From contig NC_071354.1 in NCBI RefSeq assembly GCF_943734655.1, positions 74,874,838 through 74,938,837 on the forward strand: 64,000 bases of DNA, read 5' to 3'. Below the pieces are notes generated by a model, which was not told where the DNA came from, searched no databases, and worked only from the letters and a program-made list of their open reading frames with translations. Below, in pieces: positions 33,748 to 45,019 of this stretch (positions are counted from its first letter, which is position 1; the number at the start of each line of letters is the position of its first letter). Position numbers and translations under genes: made by a program. The DNA comes from Sabethes cyaneus (lineage: Eukaryota > Arthropoda > Insecta > Diptera > Culicidae).

Positions 33748-34537
33748 TTAGCCACTTGTATATCTGTTATTGTAACAAAATTCTCATAATGCAAGAAACA
33801 AACCCCTTTTTGTTCATTTGAATGTGTTTACCCTTCATCAGCTCCCCCTCATGTTGTCCCCTAGCCACTTGTTAATCTGTGTTTTTTCAGTAATCCCTAA
33901 AAATCGACACAAACCCTTTTTTACATTTTTTAACCTCCCCCTTGTTAATGGCCACCTTATTTCCCGCTTTCATAAACCTCCTCTTGCCGTCTAGCCACTT
34001 GTGCAGGAGTATCCGTTCCCAATGCAAGAGAAACGCACTCTTTTGGTCATTTGAACCTTCCACCCCACTTGGAAGAGACCGCCTCCCACTTTTGTCAACC
34101 CCCCTGTGCTGATTATTTTATGTCAAAAAACATGTGTGCCAAGTTTAATGAAGACTTATCCAGCTTTTCCGAAGTTATTGCGGAATATAGATTCATACTC
34201 ATGTTCCTCGACTCACATTCCCTGTTGCCTCCTTCCCAGTAAGCTCCTGCTTCTGTCGCGTAGCTGATTAGGCATTCGATTGCTCTATGAAAATCCCTAT
34301 AACGGAAGCATATATCCCACCTCGGTTGAACCCTCCGATAACCCCTCCACACTCTTTCCTCAAAGTCGCTTGCAGAACTGCAATCGGTCTAAATGCAAGA
34401 AAAAACGCAATCCTTTTTACTTATTTCTACTTGCCCCCCCTTGTCGGAGACTCCCTGAACCAAGTTTGATGTAGAACCGTCAGTTATGGCGGGACACACA
34501 TTCATACTCACATTTTTTGTTAATCATCCCCCCCCCT

Positions 34538-35148
34538 AGCTCTACAGTTATTTTTGTACACCAAGGAACTCAAAATCCCGAGGAAATCTTCGATTGGGCG
34601 CACTGAGACTGATTTTTCGGGTCGTGGTTTTTGGGATTGGGTATTCAGGAACGATTGTGCTTTTTTGGCGTATTGCGATAATGCTCTATCCGGCCAAAAC
34701 ACGTATTGTCCATCTGCATGATGTTTTTGATAGAAACGGAATCAAAATTTTCTTCAAACATTCGTCTGGTGCATCTTAATTGATAGCCAAACCAGAGGGC
34801 TTGTTGTTGAAGAAACCAAAAAAAGAAAGATGTCCTTCTGCGTCCATGAATTTGGCTGGTTTTCCACTATCTTGATTGCGAATAGTTGTTGGGCATCTTA
34901 GGATATGGTAAACAGTCGAAGCCGCAACATATTTGGAAGTTTGTAGAAGTGTACAACTCGCTCCAGAAATATTTCTTGTTTCGACACCATTTTAAGCAAA
35001 ACTTGGCAAGCATAACCAAAGCAAAAAATATTGACAAAAAGAAGAGAGAGAGAGAGCTAACACATACATACTATCATTTCTCTCTAAGCTCGTTTGTTGT
35101 TGAGTATAGGGACATCGAAAAAATTCCAAAATTTTAGTTGTCACCCGT
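34538..35148 (-). pseudogene. Tc1/mariner-superfamily relic, copy 2
   Basis: Homologous to 12502-13396, but the left terminal repeat is missing. The right end (ccaaaattttagttgtcaccc then gtTA) is preserved. On the minus strand it keeps the transposase start (a MVSKQE-like variant), deleted central parts, and a stretch with FWPDRALSQYAKKAQSFL and VRPIEDFLGILSSLVY, the catalytic C-terminal region of this family. It is frameshifted and internally deleted. Confidence 0.72.
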
Positions 35149-35562
35149 TAGTCCTCTCCAGTCAGCTCACCCTTCTGTCACGTAGACAATTAGGCATCTA
35201 TTTGCTTTCTGAAAATCCCTATATCGAAAGAAAACTAAGCCTTTTTTCATAGATTGCTCCTCGGGCACCCACCCTAACCCCACCTCCATAAACCCCAGCC
35301 TTTTTATCACCCAATCTCTTACGCACAATCGATCTAAACGAAAGGAACGAGATACTTTTTATTTATCTGGATCTCCACCCCTAGATAGGTATCACCCGCC
35401 TCTTTTGTCAGTCCCAGTCTTTTGTCAGTATTGATTCCCTTATGTTAAGGAACATGTGTGCCAAGATTGGTGGAGAACGATCAAGGCGTTCTGGAGTTAT
35501 GGCAGAACATACAAACATACGTTCACTTTTATATAGCTATATATTAGATTGTAGTGGAGCCA

Positions 35563-35676
35563 GTCCCGGTGTAGTGGTTAGAATTCGCGTCGAGGACCCG
35601 GGTTCAAATCCTAACCCCGCAGAAGTTCCGAATTACCCAAGCTATTAAAGTGAATATAATATAACAAAAAAAAAGA
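35563..35676 (+). mobile_element. tRNA-derived SINE
   Basis: Head cccggtgtagtggttagaat (box A-like) and box B ggttcaaatcc at 35601, followed by an unrelated body (agaagttccgaattacccaa) and an A-rich tail (aacaaaaaaaaag). The spacing between boxes is tRNA-like. It adjoins the end of E3. Confidence 0.75.
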
Positions 35677-35699
35677 AGTTTGTAGCAATTTAAGGTTTT

Positions 35700-36465
35700 C
35701 TTCAAAATATTAGGTCAGTTGATTACACATAAAATGGAAATAAGAGCACGTGCATCCAGACACTAGCATCTAGAACACTGGAAACTAAGGTCGTATACCG
35801 ACAGGGAAGAAGGTACACAGGCAAACGTTGAGTGTAGCAACAAGGAATAGCCTTGACAGTTTGAGCATTTGTTCCCATATCAGGGGAGGTTCTTGGTGGC
35901 TAGATGATTCCTTCACCAACCAGTGCACAGTTGTACTCCAGGTTAGAAGCGGCTCACGAGACTCGGTAGCGTGGCCCTAGTAAGGCAACCAAGACATTCT
36001 ATGCCCAGCTGGTGACAACGTACGACAGCTGTTTGCTACTAGACGTCAAGATCGTCATCGGGGAAATGAACGCCCAGATCGCAACTTGCAACTTCTCCAG
36101 GCCTGGCAACGAGAAGCACTCTCATTTCCGCAGATATCCACAAGGCCACCTGGAGATCATCTGACTAACAAACATTGAATCAAATCGACCATATTCTCAC
36201 CGATAATGGCTGGTTTTTCTCAACCATCACCAACATACGCTTCCTATGGAATGCGGTCATCGACTCGAATCATTACCAAGGAACACAACAGTGCTACTAG
36301 CTACGAGCGCGGGATAAGTTGACCACGATCCTGAGGAAGAAAAAGTGCTTGAAGAAGGACAAAGACCGCGAAGAGCTAGAACATATTCTGGGCTGAGACG
36401 CGCAAGTTCTATAAGAAAGTGAACCAATCTCATAAAGTATACACAGCGAAACCTTATACATATGG
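35700..36465 (+). pseudogene. LINE endonuclease-region relic
   Basis: Plus-strand reading recovers FYAQLVTTYDSC, then VKIVIGEMNAQI (the endonuclease GD/EMNAQ motif), an internally deleted stretch, and finally TRKFYKKVNQSHK from the linker between endonuclease and reverse transcriptase. Stops and deletions are frequent. The same motifs occur on the minus strand at 52700-53620, so both belong to one non-LTR family. Confidence 0.65.
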
Positions 36466-37199
36466 GTCATTCCACGGGAAATTTACAGTCAAAATTTTTT
36501 TTCTCTACGGAATATTTTTTTACGTTCTTTGTTAAAAAAAATCGACACGTACTGTTGGAATTCGCAAAATATGATTTTTTAAAGTATTGTAATCCGAAAA
36601 AATCACTATTTTTTAATTGCTGATTGTAAACATAGTTTGTAATATCAAAAAATGACTGTCTATCAGATGTGTTCACTATTCCACAAGCATTCAACATTGG
36701 TATACCATACCTCCTCTCGATTATTTTTCAATAGTTAAATAGTGCATTTTTATAAACAATTACAATTTTTTCAAAGTTGGAACTTTTTTTCTCGATTTTT
36801 TTATTTTAAAATATTTGCTGATCTTTCTCGAAGAAGCGTGCAAAATTTGAAAATGGAGAAATGAAAACTCTGGAAGTTATGAGTTTTTATGTCTCAGCGC
36901 GTATGTTAATGTGAAACGTGTCGTAGCCCCGCAAAGTCGTACCAGCAAAGTATCATCCTGCCACTTTTGTAACCTGAAATTTCAGCGCATCTGCTCTGCA
37001 ATTGCGGGGCTCTTGCATTATCAAGGCACAACTTCTTCGGAAGTTTCCTTCTTACTCCATATCAGGTATGAAGCTTAAATCCTAACACGATCATTGGCTT
37101 TATTACCCAGGTAGTACCGAATTGGGGCACAGGAGTACAACTATCTGGCGCAACTCCATCAATGGGTATGAGTGGTCCGTAAACTATGATATAGCAATC
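36466..37199. other. Unassigned intronic sequence
   Basis: AT-rich. It begins gggtcattccacgggaaatt, a phrase I associate with dispersed insect repeats but cannot assign. A short inverted pair (agccccgcaa / ttgcggggct) lies at 36926-37012. Confidence 0.35.
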
Positions 37200-38260
37200 G
37201 GGGCCTGCCACAAAAAACGATCATTAAAACTATCGCAGTGGCCTTTTAATCCAACGTCCTTCCGGCATACAAAAAAAAGTAGTGTCGTCCTTTTTTAATT
37301 GTCCTCGTCGAAGTTCCCTCTCCCCTGCGAGATTCGAAGTAGTCCGACAGTCCACCCGAAATCCGTAACACCCACCGCACTTGATCCCATCCATCGCGCC
37401 TTGTCGCCCTACCCGGAAAACTGTTTTCGTCCAAGATTTAATATAGCTCTTGTCGGGTTACACTATCATGTGCGACTTTGAAATCAATGAACAGGTGATA
37501 CGCGTGAAATCGAAATTTGCAGCAGGCAGGGTGAAGATTTGGTCCGTTGTTGACGACTTTCCATGAAACAGACTTTCCACTAATCTACCGACTGGTGGTG
37601 ACAGTAGATGGAAGATGACTTTAGAAAGCACTTTTTAGACGGCTTTCAGGGTAGTGATCACTCGCTTGTTCTCACAATCCAACATATTGTCTTTCTTATA
37701 GACCGGGCATCCTTCCACTCCTCCGGTAGTTGCTCTGTATCAATTAAAATAAATCAATTAATGTGAACTAATGCCTGTCTTGAAAAGTTCCACTCCATAG
37801 TTATCCTTTCCTGCCGCTTTGTGGTTTTTCAGCTGTTCGAAGGGGAATGCACATTACGGTCTTCCGCATGCACCTGCATTCAGGTGTTCATCGTAGTGCT
37901 GCATCTGCACCTTTAAATCACCGCACATTCGTGTATCAAAACGCCTCCATTCTTATCTCTGCATATTTCTCCCCGGGGCGCAATGCCCTTGCAAGATACG
38001 TTATGTTTATGTAAGAAACTTCCTACTATGATGAGAACGGCACAGCTGCTCGAGTTCCTCACACTCCTTCCGCTTATGGCGGGCAGCTCTTCCTGGAAGA
38101 GTCGGGTTTGTTGACTCCGCTTCTGTTTGCATCGCTCCATATTCGGATGGGCGGCTCAACGCAGCATTATTTAGTACTACTCGCGCTGTATTATTTTCAT
38201 CCAATATCTATTGGCATTGCTCGTCCAACGATTGAATTCCGCACCGTCTAAGACGTTCTC
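37200..38260 (-). pseudogene. LINE reverse transcriptase relic
   Basis: Minus-strand fragments in changing frames follow LINE order from right to left: a charged linker (38150-37920), a LPEEWKDA segment (near 37715), STTDQIFTLPA (near 37545), HLFIDFKVAHDS (near 37480; part of the catalytic core) and RISGGLSDYFESRRGE (near 37350). Numerous frameshifts and stops mark it as old. It resembles the relic at 45020-47335 in motif content. Confidence 0.65.
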
Positions 38261-41200
38261 CGCTACGCTGTTATTCTATTCTGTAGCTGTTGTTCTATTT
38301 GAAATGTTATAAATTTCAAACTGTAATAAAACCAGCATTTATTTTCCTGAATTGGAACAACCGCTTTTTCCAAAAAGGGATCGCAAAAGGAACAGGAAAG
38401 ACATACCTAGTAACAGTTTTGTTATGTGCGGATACAACACACATTGCTTTTAAACTCAACCCCACACTCTTAGTAACTATTCGATGAATAGAGCAAACGG
38501 AAATTAAATAGGAACCAGGATATCGATTTAGATACATTTGGTAGCAATTTACAAACTCACCGAGCTGCAGTGGATTATGGCCGACGGGGTGGCTTTAGGT
38601 AGGACGAAACAGCATCGTTATTGTTTTCCGTTTTGCTTTCCACCGCGCGCGTAAGGTTGTCTCGCAATTGAATCTCCAAAAGAAGCGATTTTCGTTTCTC
38701 AGAAATGTTTCGTTTACGATCTTTCGCTGCAACAGTCGGTCTTTGAACAACCCATGGCTGGCAAGTGAAACCAAATAATCTCGAAAACAGCCTGCGGGAT
38801 ATTGCACAACTTTCGACGACACTGACTGGGATGTTATGAATCGACTTTTCTTTTGAACCAAAATATACGTCCAATTGATTGGAAATGCTTCCACTTGCTT
38901 TTAAGTGGAAAAACGTTTAGGAAACAGCTGGCACCATAGTTGGAAATAATTGAAAAGCTCAAAGCTCCTGGTTTGGGGACCAGTCGCTGCGAGCCACATG
39001 GAGATGCCATGACCCATGGCAAAGGATATGCGTTGATGCTTAGTTTAATGCTTGATTTAATAATGGTGCTTGCAGGAATCATAAACTAATGATACGTTCA
39101 AGTTAAAACCATCAACAGTTAGGCCGTGTGAATTGAGCTGTAATGAGACGCGCTTTTTCCGATATTAGGTCAAATGACATGAAATACCTAATCAATGTTT
39201 GGTAATGAAGCACAAAACCGGTGGCACGTACTGCGGGCAAATTTACTTTCCATTTCAATTAACAGTAGAGTGCTATTTATTCGCTTCGCACTGTAGCGAT
39301 CGTTAGGGTTAAACCGAATCGCAATCATTCCATTGGAATGGCATGCCCCGCGACAGTCCGTCCTCTCCTATATTGGATATGTTGACACAGCTAAAAAGTA
39401 AAGCAGCGAATGAAAAAGTTTGGATCATGTACCTTATGGCTTCGAAACACAGAGAAAAAATCTGCGGTTAGAAAGCTCAACGATTTGTTAAGGCACATGA
39501 AATTAGTATTTAGTATTCAACGGATATGTTATCATAGCTGAGCAATGCTGTTGATTACGACAAAACTTCGCCATAATTTAAAATTAATCAGAAAGCAGTA
39601 GGACTTTTTATCTGTGTAGTATAATACCAGTGCTGCCCCTGTATTTCATGCTAGCTTACGTGCCAGTAAAATTTAATTTAAATTCTAATGGAGTCCGCGA
39701 CGGCTACGTGTTTTGTTGTCAAGTAATGAGTTCTAACAACTCTTGCTATAGTGAAGGCTTTCGTTTGGTGTGGAAACGAAACTCCTGAGGACCTTTCTGA
39801 GGGTGGGTTTACCAGATGGACATCCGCGCACTGTCTGTACTTAGCTGTAATTGCATTTTGCACGAACGAGGCTTTCTTTGTTTCTTTGTTCTAAATATGA
39901 TAAATAATCTGTTGTAATAATTTAAAAACTTTGCTAGTCATTAAGATAATGGCTTATGACTAAAGTAACTATAGTAATATACTTAATCTACCAATAATTA
40001 ACACATTATCAAGATTGTTCAATTTCCAATGTCGTAAAGCGTAAAGTCATCACACGAAATTACGCCGATTCAAGGCAATTTACAAACATGCAATGAATCT
40101 ACGTTCCGGTAATCTCGTTTCGTGTGCTTGTCTGTTGTAATATGTTAGTCTAAAACTTGTCCCAACTTAATTGAAAAATATCATCAATTTACGTTCACGC
40201 CACAGAATCACTCTTTCCAACGCTCCATCGGAGCAGTAGATCCTTGTTCAGGTGTAGTCTTCAAGCGAACGTATGATAATTTGATTGGTGCGAAAGTAAA
40301 CTAACCGGATGTGAACACCCTAGAGTTTGTGCTCGGATGTCTAACCTAGCAGTAGTGTTGAAGCTTTCCACTCGCGCCACAAGAAAAACATTATCCAGCT
40401 AGAAACGACCGCACGTGACTACAGCAGCGACTTTCCGATAGGTACGTAATGTTACCACCGGAGGATGCGACGACAAAGCGAATCTGCTGCGAAAAGTGGA
40501 GAAAACCGGCCTTTTGTGGTAAGTGTACGAACGGTCGGTTCCATTTAGCTGCCAATGGAACACAACCAACCAACGATAGACACGGCAGACATATTCAAGG
40601 AAAATTAACTTGCCACTTCCCGTGCGTCAGCTAACGAAAAACATGCTATTATTTTGATCGTTGATCCAGGATTACGTTATATTTGCGACCTGGAAATGTC
40701 ATCACATCCGCCCATCGGTGTCCACGGCAGCCTAGAGTGAATGATAGGCCCATTATTGTTGCCTCCGGCAGAAGACTCCTTAACAACTGCTCAGCTGCTA
40801 TTGGCAGGAATTACATATATTGATACAGAATTTATCTTACTTTAGGGGACTTTAACATCAACACATAGTGCTGAAAAATATGACACACAGAATACCGAAA
40901 GTATTACCTACACTTGCTGTCTAATTTTTGAAATCAGGATGCAGGAACTGTAGGTTATGCGATTAAAACTTTATCTTCCAACCCGGATACGTCACACAAC
41001 AAAGGACCAAAACCGATTTACCTTCCGCAACAATTTCAATACAACTTTCTAACTCGATTAAACCCGTCCAACGTACGTATCTACTTAGATTTTTTCGATT
41101 ACATTACAGCGTTCCGGCGATTTAATAAAAGGAAACGAACAAGAGAGTGGCTCTGAAAATTTGCTGCTATAATCCGATTTTGATAACTAACTTAGAATCG

Positions 41201-41479
41201 ATTTTGTGGTAACTGACAAATAGTTTTGAAACTTGGAAAGTGAGTTTTGACTCTACGCCATCCTAATTGACTTCATGTATTCTGCCGAATAGAATACGAA
41301 CTATAGCACAATCCGGATAAGTTTGCATAATGTAGAATGTTTCAACATGCTATGTATGCACAAGGTTGATAATCATACATTGTTCAGTGAATTACAGAGA
41401 AACATCTATTTAAACAGTATTAAAAACCCAATAATCTATGGTGACATGTTAAATACCCAAAGAAACCCTTTTGAGTTCT
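38261..41479. other. Intronic sequence, no element recognised
   Basis: More than 3 kb without a convincing transposon, gene or array. Small open frames at 38575-38894 (minus) and 40391-40634 (both strands) have no recognisable motif. A GTAAGT-type donor at 40520 is not accompanied by receptor-like sequence. Confidence 0.4.
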
Positions 41480-41499
41480 TATGCAATTGAACCACATAT

Positions 41500-41690
41500 C
41501 TGAAACATAATTATGTGTATAACCGAGAACAAATTGGAAATGATTTCCTTTTACTTCTATTATGTCTAGTAAAAGTTTTTTTACTTAAAGTTAAAGTAAA
41601 AAATAGTAGAACTAAGGCTGTGAACGATTTCGCGAAATTTTTAACTTTTTAGTTAATACTTGACAATTCGATGGTTATTTCTCCTCGAGT
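41500..41690 (+). repeat. Dispersed repeat with inverted copy at 43600-43700
   Basis: The phrases aaccgagaacaaattggaaa, ggctgtgaacgatttcgcga and cttgacaattcgatggtt recur in the same order on the minus strand of 43600-43700. The first copy contains an extra 65-bp AT-rich segment (41560-41618). Probably parts of one DNA element family. Confidence 0.6.
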
Positions 41691-41763
41691 GGTTAAAATC
41701 AGTTCAGAATGCGAACCACTTCGTATTTAACAGATTGATAGTTGACCAAACTCGTGTTTTTAG

Positions 41764-42153
41764 CAGGCTTGGCATACACTTTTCGCTTCGATTTTGCTCG
41801 TTTGATTATTGCATCTCAGCCAAGCAAAATTTGAACAAGTGATGTATGGGGCGTTTGTAGAATTTGTAATAATCTACAATATTGCTGAAGTAAGCATTAC
41901 TGTGCATTTTGAATTTATGGCGCTATAAGGCTGCTACCCTCTTGGTAGCAAAAAGAGCGCTCTTTTTGCTATCAACGGCATTGCTACCCTACAGCGCCGT
42001 AAATACTAAAGATAAAACTTTACTTTCTTCAACAATATTATAGATAATTATTAGCTCTACAAATGCTACATACACCACTTTTTCAAATTCTGCTTGGCTG
42101 AGGAGCAGTAATCAAAAGAGCAACATCAAAGCGAAAAGTGTATGCCAAGCCTG
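41764..42153. mobile_element. Spacer-less 390-bp palindromic element with 8-bp target duplication
   Basis: Two arms of 195 bp meet at agagc|gctct (41958/41959). The outer ends read CAGGCTTGGCATACACTTTT. Flanks are GTTTTTAG (41756-41763) and GTTTCTAG (42154-42161), an 8-bp duplication with one difference. A CAG start and 8-bp duplication fit the hAT superfamily. Arms diverge in the middle (about 41850-41930), so the hairpin would be imperfect. No coding sequence. Confidence 0.85.
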
Positions 42154-42204
42154 GTTTCTAGTCTTTTTGACCTTGAAATGCGGTCAGGCATATATTAATA
42201 TTTT

Positions 42205-42308
42205 TTTGAAACGATGGTTCTACAATTGATGAAGGGACGGTAAGGGAAAGTAATGAAGAAGGATTTTTCGGGAATGGAGGGGAAAGAGTGGAAAGGGGGG
42301 GGGGGGGT
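42205..42308 (+). repeat. Left arm of a 1.05-kb inverted-repeat element
   Basis: Reads tttttgaaacgatggttcta, then attgatgaagggacggtaag, then a purine-rich part ending in a 13-base G-run. The right arm is the inverted copy at 43128-43256. The intervening 820 bp holds a hAT-type MITE and a SINE-like segment. Confidence 0.8.
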
Positions 42309-42447
42309 AAACACGAGTTTCGTCAATTTCATAGGAACGGAGCCTTTTTCCGAAGACCCGCGCTGAGATACGCGGACTAACACGCTTACGGACGAACAAC
42401 GTCACACGCAGTACCTTGCAAGTCGTAAGGGCCTGCATAGTGTCGTC

Positions 42448-42797
42448 TAGAGATGGTCGGGTATGAAAATTTCAATACCCGAACCCGACCCGTACCCGAT
42501 CAAGAAAAAAATTAAAAACCCGAACCCGCAAGTTTATTATTTTTTATACCCGAACCCGACCGCAACCCGACGGGTACGGGACGGGCCCGGGTACCCGACT
42601 ATCTTTAGTGTTAAATGTGGTCAATACAGATACCCGACCCGAGCCGTACCCGGTTTCAAAAACAAAAATTAAGAACCCGTATCCGACCCGAACCCGCAAA
42701 TTATTTTTTTTTTCAATACCCGAACCCGACCCGAACCCGGCGGGTACGGGTACGGGTGCGGGTTTCGGGCAAATTTTCCGCTACCCGACCATCTCTA
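42448..42797. mobile_element. hAT-type MITE made of CCCGAA-rich repeats
   Basis: 350 bp with terminal inverted repeats TAGAGATGGTCGGGTA and a perfect 8-bp target duplication GTGTCGTC (42440-42447 and 42798-42805). The interior consists of cccgaacccgacccg-type runs alternating with T- and A-rich spacers, giving spurious proline/asparagine-rich frames. The termini and duplication length identify a non-autonomous hAT element. Confidence 0.88.
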
Positions 42798-42989
42798 GTG
42801 TCGTCGTCCTGAAAGTAAAAACGAGTTAGATCAAAACTTCTCGGTCGGTGGTCTCTACAATAGGTGGAGGAAGAGGCACAATTTGTGTCTAAAAATAGCC
42901 CAACCCATGTCGCTACGGTTAATAAGGGGGTTTTAGCAGACTCCTTTTGTCCAGTGCCTCTGTGGTTCACAGGTACAGGTACACCAACG

Positions 42990-43100
42990 AGCCACATGCC
43001 CTGGCGGGTGTTGTGGGTTCAAATCCTGTTATAATCTCAGATTATAGCTTGGTTCGACCCATGCACCTTCCAGCATTGGACAAAAGGTAGGAGTCACAAA
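42990..43100 (+). repeat. Possible SINE-like segment
   Basis: Contains a box B match ggttcaaatcc at 43016-43026 preceded by gccctggcgggtgttgtgg. Box A is unclear and no tail is visible, so this is a weak call. Confidence 0.25.
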
Positions 43101-43127
43101 GACAACTTGTTAAGCGTAACTACCTAT

Positions 43128-43256
43128 TACCCCCCCCCCTTCCCCTCTTTCCTTTCCCCTCCTTCCTTTCCACTCTTTCCCCTCCATTCGCAAAAAATCC
43201 TTCTTCATTACTTTCCTTACCGTCCCTTCATCAATTGTAGAACCATCGTTTCAAAA
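43128..43256 (-). repeat. Right arm of the inverted-repeat element
   Basis: Inverted counterpart of 42205-42308. It contains a longer pyrimidine stretch (cccccccccccttcccctc and related repeats). The terminal phrase gtagaaccatcgtttcaaaa also occurs once at 60620-60641. Confidence 0.8.
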
Positions 43257-45019
43257 AAAAAAGATTGATAGTTGTTTTACTCAATGAGAGCATATATAAG
43301 GTGAGGATGAAGATATGTTTCTATAACAGCGAATTTATTTACTCAGTCCAGGTTGGAATTAGATGAATTTTTGGTGTTCATTTGCTCCTATTTGATAGAT
43401 AAAATTTATCTCATTTCATTTCAGCTTGAATAAATAAATTTGTTATATGTTAAATATCCATACATTGGTAAAAAAAATTTAAAGAAAAATCAGTGAAACA
43501 CATCGAAGCTCTTTCCACACCTGTGACATATCTCATTGGTTCTCCGAAGCGAACCATCGAACTGTCAAAACTAACCAATGTCCCGAGCAGGGTTATTTTC
43601 GAAAAACCATCGAATTGTCAATTTTTAACCAAAAAGTTAAAAATTTCGCAAAATGGTTCACAGCCTAAAAGGAATTCATTTCCAGTTTGTTCTCGGTTAT
43701 TCGGAAGTTCTACTAAGACGCTCGGAAATCGATTTAGGACACGGCAAAGAACAAAGAAACGATTAATGGATAACGATGGCAAACTTGATACTTGGAATGT
43801 CCGGAAGTTCGGACTAAGCACGGACTCGAGCTGGCTTGCTTGACAGGTGATTGGTTCGACGTGTGGAAGACAGCTGGTTCGATGCCGAATGCTAGAAAGT
43901 AACAGATTACAGATGAAAAGAACTAGGCCAGGAGTGGCAGGCTCGCTACCCGTCAGAACAGAGAAAAGTGTAGAGAGACTAGAGCAGCGGCATGAAGAAC
44001 TCTCCGTTTAAAAAAATTGAATACGACGAGCACGTGCTCGCCAGCGCAAAGGACCGATTCGTCAGTAATGACAAACGAAGTTCCTACAAAACATTGAGGC
44101 ACAAGAATTTCGCGTTACCGAATCATCTATGACAAGCGAACGGTCGTGACTTCGTGTGTAGTCACCCCATCGGCAGGCAATCATGTTTTCGCTGCCAACA
44201 TCTTGTGTGTGCGAAAATGAGATAGCATGTCAGCACTGCGTTTCACTCAACTGCCAGCAGTCTGATTTGGGCCCGCTGCCAAATTTTGAGCCCAGGACAT
44301 GCTGTCGCTGACGTTAACTACAGCTCGTTATAGAGATGTCGATGGGGTGTGTGTAGTAGAATTAGGTCTTTTCATGTCAAAGTGACCATGAGTTTTTTCT
44401 CTTATTCTCCTCATTACTCTTCCTTCGTACTGAATTCTATATTACTACAATGAAGCATCTAGACAGTGCAACAAGTCACTCTTATAGTTTAACGTACTAG
44501 TCGGTCCTGCCAGGGATGGCTATAAGGCCATTGCAAATCTTTTTCAAAGTTTTTGTCAACCCCCCCCCCCCCCTTGGAAATTGGCTTGAAAAATCGGGGG
44601 GCAAAAAAATAATTTGTTGGATATGAGTTAAATTTTTTTATAAAATCAATTGTCTGTGGGCTCTACAGCTTAAAAAACTCGAAAAACGAGTGTACGAGTT
44701 GAGTTAACGCTTCTAGCACGAAATAGAAATGGAAGTTCAAACAGTGAAATTTCCGAAAATCGGTCAAAAAATTTTCTTTCGTTTTTATCTTTTTGTTTGT
44801 AGATTTTTGCATGAAAAATAACAACGTATTTATTAAAAGCAGGAATAGATTTGATTTTCACGTTTAAACTTTAAGTAAAAATGCCTAAAATCCATATTTT
44901 TTTTGCTCGATTAAAAAATTCTCTTTGTTTTTTTTTTTTGTACCCCCACCCCTTCAGTGGCCCAACACCGGAGGGACAAAAATTTTTTTAAATATTTGTA
45001 ATGGCCTAATTAGAGACAG
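43257..45019. other. Intronic sequence, mostly unassigned
   Basis: Holds the inverted repeat copy at 43600-43700, poly-C runs near 44562, and AT-rich sequence. The 116-residue plus frame at 43493-43843 overlaps that repeat copy and is not a gene. No element boundaries seen elsewhere. Confidence 0.4.

Larger units (their letters stand above)
33609..35546 (+). mobile_element. Composite repeat element E3, related to E1
   Basis: Begins ctagctaatactccgggttt and, after a nested MITE, continues agccacttgtatatctgtta, aligning with E1 at 7900-7925. It holds degenerate copies of the E1 units (34105, 34450, 35435) and ends gttctggagttatggcagaa plus catacaaacatac like E1. A transposase relic (34538-35148) interrupts it. 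No coding sequence of its own. Confidence 0.65.

Noticed and set aside
35563..35635. Possible tRNA gene
   Set aside because: Box A and box B matches exist, but the acceptor stem and cloverleaf do not form and a SINE body and tail follow. The same applies to 12332-12484 and 28466-28625.
40391..40634. Overlapping frames with cysteines and a GTAAGT-like donor at 40520
   Set aside because: No homology to the receptor or any family, and frames on both strands are equally open.
43493..43843. 116-residue plus-strand frame
   Set aside because: It overlaps a repeat copy that also occurs inverted at 41500-41690 and shows no protein family motif.
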